Below, in pieces: positions 10,097-22,257 of a stretch of 64,000 nt of DNA. Source of the stretch: Phymorhynchus buccinoides (lineage: Eukaryota; Mollusca; Gastropoda; Neogastropoda; Raphitomidae). The first letter of the stretch is position 1, and each line of letters begins with the position of its first letter. The stretch is taken from positions 23,843,220 to 23,907,219 of the forward strand of contig CM065704.1 of assembly GCA_017654935.2 (NCBI GenBank). The letters run 5' to 3'. Under the pieces are notes generated by a model that was not told the DNA's origin, made no database searches, and saw only the letters and a list, made by a program, of their open reading frames with translations. Both the position numbers and the translations under genes were made by a program.

Positions 10097-10608
10097 GTAA
10101 TGCCAGGTACTAGGCGTCTAATGTTAATTTCAGAGCCAACTACACAAACATGCTATCGTTATTATTCTTTCACAATGTTTTTTACCTTTGATTTAAATAA
10201 CAGCATTTTGTGTGATATCAGCAACAGTCATAATCTGATTGTTTATAGGTAGATGATGTCGCCTTTGTTTTAAAACATTTCTTTTTTGACAATAGTTATC
10301 TTACTATAAAGGTAACTGACCTCACTTTAAAGATGGGATTAGAAAAAAACGCAAGAGAAAACCTTGAATGACGTAGTTTCTGTATATGAATAGATAGAAA
10401 TCAGTATTTTGTTTTTAATAATCGTATAGGACAAAAAGCAAAAACACTACTGTACAGTGTATAGTTTGATATTTTAAATATGCAAATGCATAACATGTAG
10501 GTACTGAGAAGTCAAGACGTCCTCCATATCATGGTGGACTTGTGGCATTGTGTTTGGTGTTTCTAATCTGCGAATAATATCGGTGTCGATATTTTCTTGA
10601 TTTTACAG
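10097..10608 (+). other. Gene A intron
   Basis: This 512-base AT-rich intron runs between GTAATG and TTTTACAG. The flanking exons are both phase 0 and join within an LDLa module. No repeat or RNA is visible in it. Confidence 0.75.
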
Positions 10609-12648
10609 TGTTATACAAGTGATCACAACTATGACGGCCAGGTAGATTGTATTAATGAAGATGATGAAAGCCGTTGTCCCACCGTAAGTGACGAAGGCAA
10701 ACGCTACCAACATTTTTCATCTAAACTTAGTTCAGTTGTGATTGACTTTGCAAGAAACGGCAGCACCATCATCACCCCTCTGCCCACTGCACAGGACGGA
10801 CAGTCCCCACTCATCCAGGTGTGTCCAGACACTCACTACCAGTGTGCAGATGATGGACACTGTCTGCCCACCTTGACCAGGTGTAACGGTCTGTACGACT
10901 GCCCAGACCACGAGGACGAAGCAGACTGTGACACCTACACCTGCTCTGGTCATTACCGGTGTTTTAATTCCAGGATATGTGTTCATCCCAGTTGGGTGTG
11001 TGATGGCATCAACCATTGTACTCGGTCAGACGATGAGCTGTTGTGTGACCAGCACTGCCCAGAGCACTGTGTCTGTCATGGTCTGGCCTTCACCTGTCAG
11101 CGACCTTTCCCTGCCCACAGTCATCCTGAACTGAGGTATCTGAACGGGAGAGGCAGTGGGATGACCCTGGCTGAACTGTCAACCAACACCATGCTGGTCT
11201 ACCTCAGTCTGGCTGACTGTCAACTGACAAATGTTTCCAGTGTCACCTTATATAATATTATTACTCTTGACTTAAGTAATAATAAACTGGTGAATGTTCC
11301 AATTCAGATATTGTTGAACACTCCAAATGTAAAATCCCTAACCTTAACAAGCAATCCAATAAGAAGTCCTTTGATTGTGAATTCAATAAAAACATTTTCT
11401 AGTGTGGAAAGAATAGATTTTTCATGGACCCCACTTCACAGTCTAGATCACACTATTTTCGGTCTGTTTCCAGAGCTCACGTTTCTGAATCTGTCACACA
11501 GTGGTGTGCAGCATGTAACTGGAGACGGATTTCAACTGCTGAGGAAATTGCAATATTTGGATTTGAGAGGATGTTCAATGTCAGACATTCACAGAAATCT
11601 GTTTAGCGGCTTACACCTGTTGCACACCGTTTATGCTGACAACTATAAAGCATGTTGTGCAGCTCAACTTCTCCCGGGTCTCAGCAGCTGTCAAGCACCA
11701 CAAGACGAGTTGTCTTCTTGCCTGGATCTGCTGAGGTCCAATGCGTACAGAGTCTGTTTGGTTGTGTTTTGTAGCCTGGCCTTAATTGGCAATAGTGTGG
11801 GCTTTGTGTTCCGTTTATCCACCCTGCAGGGTGGTGGATCACCAGGTTTCAGCATCTTTGTCCTTCACTTGTGTGCGTCTGACTTTCTGATGGGAATCTA
11901 CTTGGCACTCATCGGTATAGCTGACAGAATATACCAGGCCTTTTATGTTTGGGAGGATGTGGCATGGAGACACAGTATTCTATGTAAACTGGCTGGCTTT
12001 ATGTCCTTGTTGTCATGTGAGGTGTCGTCTTTCCTAATCTGTTTGATCACGTTAGATCGTTTCCTTGTGGTCCGTTTCCCCTTGAGTTTCTTGCACTTCA
12101 AAGGTTGGAACGCACAACTGGCGTCTGGTTTGATATGGACTGTCGGTTTTGTTCTTGCTGTTGTTCCACTACTGCCTGGCATGGCTCACTGGGAGTTCTA
12201 CAGTCAAACAGGAATCTGTATTCCACTACCAGTCACCAGAAACGTTTTTGCAGGTCATACGTATTCTTTTGGAATAATGATTGTTTTAAATTTTGTCCTG
12301 TTTCAAGTCATAGCTACAGGCCAGGCAGTGATCTACTGGTCCATTCAGTCCAACACACTCACAGCTGGCACCAGCAGTCAGCAATCTCAGGATGCCAGCA
12401 TAGCTCGTCGCCTGTTCACCGTGGTGATGTCAGACTTTATGTGCTGGTTCCCCATTGGTTTGCTGGGGCTGCTGGCCTCACTGGGAGTGTCTGTGTCAGG
12501 GGAACTCAACGTGGTGATGGCCATCCTGGTGATGCCCCTGAACTCTGCCCTCAACCCCTTTCTGTACACACTCAATCTGCTGCTGGAAAGACAACAGAAA
12601 AGGACAGAGGAAAGGCTTGTTGAACTCATTGGATCCCTCAACTCTTGA
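10609..12648 (+). CDS. Receptor gene A, last exon: LDLa, LRR and 7TM GPCR
   Basis: One exon of 680 codons ends in TGA. In order it encodes the rest of an LDLa (CYTSDHNYDGQVDC), two full LDLa modules (six Cys each with SDDE/DHEDE acidic ends), an LRR N-cap (CPEHCVCHG), about six leucine-rich repeats (ITLDLSNNKL, LTFLNLSHSG, LQYLDLRGCS), a Cys-containing C-cap and seven membrane helices. The GPCR marks are GNSVG in helix 1, LCASDFLMG in helix 2, a paired Cys before helix 3, TLDRF in place of DRY, CWFP in helix 6 and NPFLY in helix 7. The tail is short (about 25 residues). It matches the Lymnaea GRL101 and relaxin-receptor (LGR type C) family, which signals at the plasma membrane. The ligand is unknown. 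The frame is intact, so it is probably functional. Confidence 0.9.
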   Translation, partial: CYTSDHNYDGQVDCINEDDESRCPTVSDEGKRYQHFSSKLSSVVIDFARNGSTIITPLPTAQDGQSPLIQVCPDTHYQCADDGHCLPTLTRCNGLYDCPDHEDEADCDTYTCSGHYRCFNSRICVHPSWVCDGINHCTRSDDELLCDQHCPEHCVCHGLAFTCQRPFPAHSHPELRYLNGRGSGMTLAELSTNTMLVYLSLADCQLTNVSSVTLYNIITLDLSNNKLVNVPIQILLNTPNVKSLTLTSNPIRSPLIVNSIKTFSSVERIDFSWTPLHSLDHTIFGLFPELTFLNLSHSGVQHVTGDGFQLLRKLQYLDLRGCSMSDIHRNLFSGLHLLHTVYADNYKACCAAQLLPGLSSCQAPQDELSSCLDLLRSNAYRVCLVVFCSLALIGNSVGFVFRLSTLQGGGSPGFSIFVLHLCASDFLMGIYLALIGIADRIYQAFYVWEDVAWRHSILCKLAGFMSLLSCEVSSFLICLITLDRFLVVRFPLSFLHFKGWNAQLASGLIWTVGFVLAVVPLLPGMAHWEFYSQTGICIPLPVTRNVFAGHTYSFGIMIVLNFVLFQVIATGQAVIYWSIQSNTLTAGTSSQQSQDASIARRLFTVVMSDFMCWFPIGLLGLLASLGVSVSGELNVVMAILVMPLNSALNPFLYTLNLLLERQQKRTEERLVELIGSLNS

Positions 12649-12812
12649 CTGTGAACAGAAACGACTGAAGTATTTGTTGCTTACACAAAAACGCCCCTAG
12701 TCATGGGTATACTATTGCTATATTTTAGCACAAAGAAAGTGACAAAAGAGATAAATAGAGACACGTGAAAAAAGACACCACGTGACACGTATGTGCGTAT
12801 ATACTCTCACTC

Positions 12813-12816
<4 letters not shown>
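12649..12816 (+). other. Gene A 3' flank
   Basis: AT-rich sequence after the stop codon. No canonical AATAAA is seen before the TG repeat, so the polyadenylation site is not assigned. Confidence 0.4.
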
Positions 12817-12899
<83 letters not shown>

Positions 12900-13000
12900 T
12901 GTGTGTTTATGCACTGTGTGTGTGTGCGTGCTTGTGCGTGCACGCGCGTGTGTGTGTGTGTGCGTGCTTGCGCGTGATGGCGTGCACGCGTGTGTGTGTG
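12817..13000. repeat. (TG)n microsatellite with TGCG variants
   Basis: About 40 nearly pure TG units are followed by a mixed TG/CG alternating tract to about 13000. The same site in contig 3 (60394-60580) is shorter and interrupted by TGGTG and GGGG, and in contig 2 (58017-58209) it is more interrupted still. It is an allele-variable alternating purine-pyrimidine tract. Confidence 0.95.
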
Positions 13001-13002
13001 AT

Positions 13003-13639
13003 GCGCACACATGTGCTATGTAAATATGTAATGCCCAGAGACCACAAGACCAGCAACAAGACAGAACATCACACAGAGCAATCACAGGTCACATGACAAT
13101 TCTGCAGTATCCTGTTATTTTCCAACGACATCCTATGCAAAACTGTGCACAGCAGACATTATCAACTGCATGAAAACATCAACTAGAACTCTCAACTTGG
13201 CTTCCTCCAAGGTGGATATAGCTTATTTCCACAGGGCAGAGAGAAAGTATTCTGAAAACACATCCTCTTTGCGGTGCAAGGTCGTGCTGCATTCTATGCT
13301 TCAACCGAATGTCGAATTTGTTGATCAGACGTGCACTAGGGATAACTATGTCCTCCTATACAGCATCCCAAGGTGTAGTTGGGGATGCCTGGGTCCAAAA
13401 ATGAAACAAGATCTTAATCCTGCAGCTGTTTGGACCGGGTGTGAGCCCTTATATCGCCGCCCAGTGTTCTACCCGTTTATTGGTATCAGTCATGGTAATT
13501 GATAGAAAACAAACAAACACCATTTATAATTCAAGGACATCAAACCACGCCACTGCTTTTTGTCTTCATATAATTAGAATTGAGAAGTGCATGTGTCTCT
13601 TTGTACATTTGTTATTGAATCCATTAGACTTGCATTTAT
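13003..13639 (+). other. Unassigned segment before the LINE, with a 110-codon open frame
   Basis: The frame at 13170-13502 (starting MKTSTRTLNLASSKVDIAYF) has no domain I recognise, no signal peptide and no membrane segment. It is kept open in all three contigs, but its end differs: contig 2 reads VPRRAWGRRGP where contig 1 reads IPRCSWGCLGP. Most of these changes are CpG to TpG/CpA. It could be the 5' UTR of the following LINE or a chance frame. I do not claim a protein. Confidence 0.3.
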
Positions 13640-13655
13640 TTAGGTAAAAGTTAGG

Positions 13656-15309
13656 ATGAGTGAAACCCTCAGCCTCTTGGACGATAATGATGGTAAAGGT
13701 TGTGAAAATGTTAGCATTGTGGATGATAATGATGGCCATATCGATATTAAGATGACTGAACAGGAGAATAAAGGGGGTGGGAGTAAGAATAATATGGCTG
13801 TCTTGGTTAGCTGTGTCCCTATTGCCGAGGCACCCGTTAATAAGGTTGACGCACTTAAAGGCAATGTTTCTAATCAGGAGAATGTAATGGCTTTGTCAAC
13901 ATCAGACAGTTCGACAGTGCAAAGTAATGAAATTGGTTTTGCTCAAAATGCCCTATGCAGTTCTGTGAATGTAAATGATTATGATGAAATTTCCTATGAC
14001 GCTAAGAATAATTTCATAGAGGCGGGCCAACGTGATGATAAAAATAAGTCTGTAATACAAGACGCTGTGATTTTGTCACCAGAATGTAATTTGGAAAAAG
14101 TGGCTTTGCCAACTCAAGTCCTTGAGGACTCAGCAAGTTTATTTCCCCTTTGTACACATAGTAAATCATCATGCTGTGCAGACTGTGCTGCATCGATGGA
14201 CAATAGCACTCATTCTCTGTTAATGAGGAACCTAAAAGGCAGTGTTAATAGCAGGCATTCCTCAACAAAAACTAGGCATGCGCAGTCGTTTGTTCAAGCG
14301 AATGGAAATGAGAGCTGTAGTAGTGTTGGTGGTTTACAGGTTGGAGAGACTAATAATTCAAGTGAAGGTAATACCGAAAGTTCAAAAGAAGGCTTCTATA
14401 ACATTTTGTCTGGTAACAATGGTAATCAATTTTCTTGCCTCACTTTAAATGTTTGTGGGATAAGGAGTAAATTGTTAAATCCTGATTTTCGTATTTTTAT
14501 AGCTTCTTATGATATAGTCGTCATTACGGAAAGTAAATTAGATGAATTTGACACTGTGACTATTTCAGGTTTTACAAGTTTCTACAAAAATAGGTCTCAC
14601 TTTAAAAGGAAGTCTGGGGGCATTCTTGTACTCATTAAGCAATATTTGACGAAGCACATACAAGTGATTGAATCAAAAGGAAAGGAACGTTATGTGGATT
14701 CTTCTCTTCTCAGATACTATAACTTTGTGAATTATGAGTTCAGCAACGATGCGCTATTCTTCAAATTAAATGCTAGTGTCTTGGGACAAGAGGTACTTTT
14801 TTGTTCTGTTTATTTCCCCCCAGAAAATTCCCCTTACTTTGACCCCAATGCTTTTGCCTGCCTTGAGAACTGTATCCTGTCGTTGAACATATGACATGAT
14901 GTGTCTTCTTGGTGACCTCAATGCTAGAACTGGCTCTTTACCTGATTTTGTTGAGGATGTCTTCGAGAAAGATAACAGTGTTTTTAGTAAGAAGTCAGAT
15001 GAATCAGATTCTCTTCGTAGACGTTCTAATGATGCCTATGTGAATAATGCTGGTCAAGCACTTTTATTTTTATGTAAAACGTTAAACACACCCATTGTCA
15101 ATGGGCGTTTGGGTGATCCTGATAACTGCGCTAATAATACGTGTAAGGAAGCCAGTGTGGTCGACTACGTTATTGTTTCACAATCTATTTTTCATTTATT
15201 ATCAGAGTTCATAGTACACCCTTTTAATGAAAATGTTTCAGATGTGCATTGTCCCCTGTCCGTCTGCTTTACAAATCGAACACATTCTGTTAATGATGAA
15301 GACATGTAA
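13656..15309 (+). pseudogene. LINE N-terminal region and endonuclease, interrupted
   Basis: About 260 residues of low-complexity, acidic Asp/Asn/Ser-rich sequence with a small Cys cluster (CTHSKSSCCADC) precede the endonuclease. The endonuclease shows LNVCGIRSK, VITESKLDEFD (catalytic Glu block), GDLNARTG and SDVHCPL, as in APE-type LINE endonucleases. The frame is broken by a stop plus frame change near 14894, just before GDLNARTG. The enzyme would nick target DNA to prime reverse transcription. This copy cannot make it intact. Confidence 0.8.
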
Positions 15310-16900
15310 ATGCACACTGGAGATGACATCAGTAATAAACAAAATGTAGGTGCCCCATCACGGCCTCAGTGGACCCAAGACAAAGCAAGTGATTTTGTGG
15401 AAATGCTTAACGATAACGATATTAGTTCATTGGATATTTTGCTGGGTAACATACTTTTGGAAGATGCACCCATATCAGATGATGGTATAAATGATGTTTA
15501 CAAACACATTTGCGAAATTATGAAGGCAGCTGCAAGCAATTCTGGCATTATAAAGAAGAAGCCAAAAAGAAAGGCGATGAATAGACAGACAGAGGATTGT
15601 GAGTGGTTCGATGCGAAAAGAAAAGGAAAGAGTTTTTTTAATGCTAAAAATGTTGCCAGGATCAATAAAGATGATCCCGCAAAAGAAACTAAAGTCACAG
15701 CGAGCAAAGCCTACAAAAAACAATTATTAAAGTCTTTTCGAAAATTTCAATCTGATCTATTCAAAAAGATACGCAATTTACGAAGTAGTGATCCCCCAAC
15801 AGTTTGGAAATTATTAAATGGATCTACTCAAGTTAAGAATGAAACCTGCAGCAAAAAAACGTGTGACATGTTTTTTTAATATTTCAAGCAGTTCAGTGAT
15901 AAGACTGATTCCACTGACGTGATTGAACCTGACGATTCTGATGAAATTAACAATGATGATGTTGATATTAGTTACCTAAACAATCTCTTCACTGAAACTG
16001 AAGTAAAAGAAGCAATTCTAAAATTGAAAAATAATAAAGCGTGTGGGATAGACCAAATCATAAATGAATTTCTTAAATCTGCGTCACCAAAAATGTTAGG
16101 AATTTTTACGAAATTCTTTAATTTGATACTGAAAAGTGGAAATGTGCCTAATGATTGGTCAATGGGTATCATTAAGCCCTTGTATAAGAAAAAAAGGTAG
16201 CACTGATAACCCTGATAATAATAGGGGCATCTCTATTCTCAGCTGTTTTGGCAAAACTATTTACATGCTTGTTAAAAACCCGCCTGACTAAATTCCTAGA
16301 TTCAAATAAGATCTTGGGTAATGAACAAGCAGGCTTCAGAAAAGGGTTGTCTGGTACAGATCATATATTCACTTTGCATTCAATTGCTGACTTTTTTCTT
16401 TTTAAGAAGAAGAAACTATATTGTGTTTTTGTAGACTTTAAAAAAGCTTTTGATTTCGTAGACCATCCTGTGCTATGGCAAAAACTGCTAAATATTAATA
16501 TTAGAGGAAACTTGTCTAAAGTAATAAAAACTTTATACGCCAAAGCAAAGTCTTGCATTTCATGGAATGGTTCTTTGTCCTGTTTTTATGAGTGCAATAC
16601 AGGTGTAAGACAGGACGAAAACTTGTCACCACTTTTATTTTCCATCTTTCTAAATGACATGAAGGAATATATTGGAAACAAAACAGATAAATTAGAAAAG
16701 TTGAAAATTAGTGCTAGGTAGATAGATTTAGATGAAACAGAAGTAAACCAGCTATTTAATATGTTTTTGCTATTGTACGCAGATGATACAGTTATCTTAG
16801 CTGAATCACCTACTTCATTACAAAACGCACTTAATGCAATGTATATTTACTGTTTTCAGAATAAGCTTAAAGTTAATGTGGCAAAAACATTTCTAGATGC
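15310..16900 (+). pseudogene. LINE linker and reverse transcriptase, interrupted
   Basis: This follows the previous block after an in-frame TAA. A basic Lys-rich linker leads to a second in-frame stop at 15877 and then the RT: LKNNKACGIDQIINEFLK, GISILSCFGK, VDFKKAFDFVDH with the first catalytic Asp, GVRQDENLSP and YADDTVILAES (16776-16787 encodes YADD). Contig 1 has an extra A near 16195 that shifts the frame compared with contig 3, and a further frame change lies near 16250. A stop near 16719 precedes YADD. In block B this copy has Asp where contig 2 has the family-typical Gly. Confidence 0.8.
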
Positions 16901-17020
16901 AAAATAAGAAAAATACCAGAATTCTAGTACAACAAAACTAAGTTAGACATTACATTTGATTTTCAGTACCTTGGTTTTACGTTTAATTATAACAATAAGT
17001 TTAAGTTAGCCCAGAAGAAG

Positions 17021-17856
17021 TTGTACGATAAAGCATCAAGAGCAATGTTTTCTTCATTGAGGAAGAGTAGGAAACTACATCTGCTGCTAAATATACAAGT
17101 AGATTTGTTTGATAAGATGATAGCCCCCATTGAACTCTTTGGTTGTGAAGTTTGGTGTCCCCAAATATGTGACTTGGCTGTTAAATTGCAATTAAAATAT
17201 TATAAATTAGTGTTAAACATAAACAAGTCAACACCTACTTGTATGGTTCTAGGTGAGCTAGGTCGTTACCCTTTAGAGATCTCTGCAGAAAGTTGCATGT
17301 TAAAGTATTGGTTTAAACTAAGGGATGAATCCAATTCTGAAAATCTGTCTAGTGTCATGTATATACGTATAGGTTTCTCTTGAAGTTATACGTTTCTGAT
17401 GATTATAAAGCTAATTACCTCCAAGCAATACATAATACGTTAAACTCATTAGGTTTCGGTGATCTATGGATTGGTCAGTACAATCTGAATCTAAGTCAGC
17501 TTTCATTCAAAAGACAAATAATTCAGCGTCTACGTGACCAGTTTGTACAGACCTGGCAAGCTGAGTTAAACGCTAATGGAGTTTACACAAATTATAGAAT
17601 GTTTAAAGAAAACTTTGTTTTTGAAAACTACTTGACAATTCTCTCTGAACACCAGGCCAAATTTATTCTTAAATTTAGAGTATTGAACCACAGATTACCT
17701 ATACAACAAGGACGTAGTCAGGGCATCGTTCACGAAGAAAGGGTATGCAACAAGTGTGATTCAAATGACTTAGGTGATGAATTTCATTTCATTTTTAATT
17801 GTCCATTTTTTTTTTATATTAGTAGAAAACAGTTCTTGAAGTCTTTCTTTCGTTAA
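17021..17856 (+). pseudogene. LINE C-terminal region with Cys/His knuckle
   Basis: Two open stretches (to 17383 and from 17380) are joined by a stop or frame change. The first has GCEVWCPQICD and LGELGRYPLEI, a pattern common downstream of the RT in invertebrate LINEs. The second ends with VCNKCDSNDLGDEFHFIFNC, a CCHC knuckle presumed to bind nucleic acid. It matches 53145-53980 of contig 2 with few changes. Confidence 0.75.
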
Positions 17857-18051
17857 CATCCCAATACTATTAAATTTAACAAACTGTTCACATCAAAAAG
17901 TAACAAGACTTTACAAAACTTAGCTAAATTTGTCAAAGTTATGCATAACCATTGATTGTCCTCTGGTGATATTCCATATATCATAATCACATTGATTTGT
18001 GTGTGAGTGCGTGCGATTGTGTGCTGGTGCTCGCGAGCAAGCGTGAGCGTG

Positions 18052-18412
<361 letters not shown>

Positions 18413-18986
18413 TGTGTGTTCAGATCTGAATTGTTTTGAGATGTTGCTTTGCCACTGCACTATGCTAATTGAAATTATTGAGGTTTGTTGTTCATACATC
18501 ATAGCTTGGAGTTGTAATGTGTGTGTCATGATGTGGCTTGATTGGTTGAAGCACATTGTAGTGATTTTGTATGTAATAGGTAGATCGGCTGATGTGTAAT
18601 GTCATGAGATTGGTTGTGTATTTTGGAAAGACATCTGTGTGTTGCAGTGCCATGCCGTGGCGGTAATGTAGTTGATCGACTGCCTTGTAATGATGTAAGG
18701 TTGATGTGATGTGATAAATGATGCCCGTAATCGTTAAATCTTGGGTTGAAACTAGGTCGGTTGAAGTGTGTTGTAGTGTTATCATGATCTAGTGTTGTAG
18801 TTCAACGATGATAGGATGGTGCGTGTTGATGTGTTATACATATTATTTTGTATTTCGTTAATATTTTGCTCGATATAGCTGCTCATGTCGAACCTTTTCC
18901 AATTGAATTGTTTTGTCCTTTTTTTCTTTCTTTTTTCTATGTACCCCCATGGGGCTGTTTGGAATTTAATAAACCTTGAAACCTTG

Positions 18987-19139
18987 CTCGTCTAAGTAGG
19001 GCTGACCGAAATAGCCTTTACGGAAACGCAAAAGAAGAAATATAAATATGGTAACCCTTTTGATCGCGTATTTATATGCAAACCATTCCACTTCACCTGG
19101 TTGAAATATCTCCCTTTTTTCCCACTTTAAGATTTGCAG
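18987..19139 (+). other. Gene B intron or 5' flank up to first seen exon
   Basis: Short AT-rich stretch ending in the acceptor CCCACTTTAAGATTTGCAG. No signal-peptide exon for gene B is visible between gene A's stop and here, where the LINE occupies most of the space. Confidence 0.5.
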
Positions 19140-19263
19140 GTACTCATCTTGGTGAATGACGTCACAAAGGACCACAGAGTGAAGATGAAGATGGCCAGTG
19201 GAACCTCAGGCCTGTCACGAAAGGGCAGAACGCTGGAAGTGGTTTCCCTTACCCCAGTCATGG
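19140..19263 (+). CDS. Receptor gene B exon 1 seen (possible start of CUB-like domain)
   Basis: This 124-base exon lies between ATTTGCAG and GGTAAGG. It reads VLILVNDVTKDHRVKMKMAS and on to SLTPVMG and ends in phase 1. That fits the following exon, which starts with two bases completing a Gly codon. I do not recognise a domain in these 41 residues alone; position and phase make them the beginning of, or the linker to, the CUB-like segment. The contig 2 copy (51727-51850, minus) encodes the same residues. An earlier exon with a start codon must exist elsewhere or be lost. Confidence 0.55.
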
Positions 19264-20148
19264 GTAAGGTAGTAAATAAATATATTCTGGATATGTTAAT
19301 CAGATATTTTAAGTTGTGGTCCAATTTGCCACCATTTGCTTTTTAAGCACAAAACTTGTTTTCACTTTAACTCACAAATACATTATGTAGATTTTGAAAG
19401 CATTACGCAAATAAGTTATTATATCGGAAACGTCGTTATGTGAATCAAATCGCCAGAATGCAGTTTTCCTTAGTGTTTTGTTTTCTTTTATTCATAAATA
19501 GTTCATTCATGGACTAGTTTATCGACATTGTACAGGAATCCAAACGATAATCTGACAGCAGTCTTGAAAAAGGAAGGAAGCTCCTTGCCTCTGCAGGTGG
19601 CTATGCACACAGCAGAAGTGAAAATTGTTTTGCTGTAAAGCTGAATCCCAAAGGTCAATCAATCAATCAATATTTTTATTGTCCATTTTACAGGAAATTA
19701 TTTTTGCAGCGATTAAACAATCAGCAAAACAACACAATAAAGACAGGGACATAGTATGTAGATACACCGCACTATTAATGGTCACTAGTTTAATTATATT
19801 ATCAGGCCCTGCATACCTCTCGCTGCTTTATTTGTCATCTTATTAAAGCCCCTAATCAATCAAACTAGTGAAAGTAGGCTAGAAGGGTAGGGTTATGATT
19901 TTCCTTTGTTCAGTAACTGAATTATCACTCGTGCAATACAAAGAATTGTATTAATTGGGCGTGACCAGTTGTTGTAAAGCCTGCTTAAGTTTTGAATTCA
20001 TTATTCTCGTTCTATATTTAGTGCCGTGTTAAATCTTTATAAGCCAATAAACATCTAAGATGAAGAGGTTTAATCGATGGCAACTGACAGAAAACTTGTT
20101 TGGGAAAGATGCGTTTTATAGATTTTCTGTTCTGGACATCATGTTCAG
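19264..20148 (+). other. Gene B intron with retroposon tail-like segment
   Basis: Near 19655 a TCAATCAATCAATCAATATTTTTATTGTCC block looks like the 3' end of a retroposon inserted in minus orientation (short TCAA repeats, then a T-rich end). The rest is unremarkable AT-rich intron. Confidence 0.4.
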
Positions 20149-20489
20149 GATTCTTTCAGCCTGAGATGTTCTTCCCAACGGCTAGTACAAGGTTCGGTGA
20201 CCTGCTGGCAGACAGTGTGTCCTTAACAATTCACAATCAAACGGTGATGCTGAGCTTCATCCACATGAACATTCTCTGTTGGAAGTACAAGACGTTGCTG
20301 CTGCACGTGAAGTCAAATGAGCAGATCAAGGAACACTGGAGTCGGTGTGGTACGTTGCCGCCTGTGCCAGAAGTGTTTGCTGGCTTGCAGGAGCTGATCG
20401 TGGAAACCAGGAGCGTGCATGAACCACTCTCTGGTCAGTTCCTCACAAGTACTGGTGAAGGATTCCGGATCATGTACAGCTTCCTCAAG
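20149..20489 (+). CDS. Receptor gene B exon: CUB-like domain
   Basis: This exon runs from the acceptor CATCATGTTCAG to the donor AAG|GTCTGA (a weak, non-consensus +3 to +5). It enters in phase 1 and leaves in phase 0. It encodes about 113 residues: SVSLTIHNQTVMLSFIHMN, a Cys-Trp pair, LLLHVKSNEQI, RCGTLPP, then FLTSTGEGFRIMYSF. The last block matches the final strand of CUB domains (GF.. .Y), and the alternation of hydrophobic strands fits a beta-sandwich. CUB modules bind proteins or sugars outside the cell. The protein is identical in the contig 2 copy. A CUB label is plausible but not certain. Confidence 0.6.
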
Positions 20490-22198
20490 GTCTGAGCATA
20501 TTTTCTCTCTTTGTAACTCAATGGCAACTTCTTCTTCTTTCTCTCAGCATCCGCCGTCATCATTTTGACGATTTTGATGCTATGTACTTTTGATGTTAGT
20601 TTTTTTCTTTCTACAGAGAAACAGACAGACAGACAGACATACAGACAGACACGCAGAAACTAAGACAAATCGAAAATGCTTGTGTGTGGGTTCATAACTG
20701 AAGAAAACCGTCCAAAGCTCCACAGACCAGGTTTCCTATTACATTTTTTATTTATTTCACTCTGTCGTGGATTATTTCAAGGGTTGATTTTTGATTGCCA
20801 CAGATCACGTCCCCTGAATAAAATCATGTACAGTCCCCGTCCACTTGTTTGTGTCGTTTCCAGTTATGCCTGCTTCTCTTGTGGTCAAGTCGTAACTTTC
20901 AGACAAGATTGCGAAAAGTGTGGGGCCATTTGGATATCAGTTGGAACTTCAATAATGACGTCATATTAGTCTACGTTTATGACGTCATTTCTTAAACCCT
21001 GTCACTCTGTAGATTTTCTTCAAGGGCAGTGGACAAGAGCGTGGGTCGCAGAGATGGTAATTTTTCAGTAGACTCAAAAGAATGATTGTATCATCTACAT
21101 ACAAATGCAGTGAAAGTATTTAATACAGCCAAAGAATGGGAAATAGGCCATACAACAGTGTTCAATTTGATTTTTTGTTCTTCAACACATGATGGCGGTG
21201 AATGCATGCCACTCATTGGCACAAAGAAACTTCTACCACAGAAATCGAAAGTTAAATTTTCACAATTGTACAGGAACATTCTAGGGGGTCTGTGACATAT
21301 ATAACCTACATTTTTAGTAATTGCAAGGCAAAACAAATTTTTGAGTCAAGTGTCGGAAAAATGCTCAAATAGCAATGGTTCCAAAAGTGACGATTTTGAA
21401 AGAACATGGTTATGAAGGAGATCAACGGAAATAAACGGCTAGTATATGTCAAGGAGGAGAACTGGTAAAGTGTGGAAGGAGGATGGGACCAAGTAACCTT
21501 TAGTGATGAAACCAAGATAAAAGTTGACAAAATCCAGCATGTGTGTGTCAGGATAAGAGCCGATAAAGAAGTCTTACTAGCACACGTCAAGCCATATTCA
21601 AGCCAAGTGGTAACATTGAGGCTATGGTAAGCTATTTTCTAGCCCATTAATAGATCCGATTGTGTTTGTCGATTAAACTATGAACACTGAGCTGTGTATC
21701 TGCATTCTGGATGAAAACCTGAATCTTTCTGTATATCCCCACAGACGTGGTCAAGATTTAATAATAAAAAATGACACTAGCCCACTTTATGAAGCGTTTG
21801 CAGTCACGAGATTAAAGGGAAGGAAAACAATCACGACATCCCTGTGACTGACATAGAGTCCAGATCTAAATTTGATCCAAAACGTCTGACTTCTGTTGAA
21901 AAAAAAACAGTGAGCGGGCTGTGTTTAAATGATGAAAATTTATGACTGCCTCTGATTTTTACAGGATGTACATGCTGACGTCATTATTACGTCATCATAG
22001 CCACCTAAAACAATTTTTTTAGAAGATCCATGGAGTATAGACAGTGAAATATCACCACGCCAAATGCTAAGGCGATCAAGCAATTAACTGATTTTCTGTG
22101 AGTTTTTAAAGTACACTCATGATGTTGTGCAGTCATGCCGTCCAACCTAAAACGACACAAACAAGTGGACCAAGACTGTAGATTGCTGTTTGTTTGTG
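20490..22198 (+). other. Gene B intron
   Basis: About 1.8 kb with ACAGACAG repeats near 20620-20650 and no confident exon. A 44-base candidate between CTCTGTAG and GGTAATTT near 21013-21056 was considered, but its phase does not fit the neighbours. Confidence 0.5.

Positions 22199-22257
<59 letters not shown>
22199..22257. repeat. (TG)n microsatellite just upstream of the lectin-exon splice acceptor
   Basis: About 28 TG units end 63 bases before the acceptor AG at 22320. The contig 2 equivalent (about 48690-48785) is interrupted and about 35 bases longer. Confidence 0.95.

Noticed and set aside
20676..20969. Protein in the gene B intron
   Set aside because: No domain, no conservation argument, and it lies within an intron. 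Contig 2 does not keep the full frame.
21013..21056. Small exon between the CUB-like and lectin exons
   Set aside because: It has plausible AG and GT borders, but its 44 bases leave phase 2 while the next exon needs phase 0.
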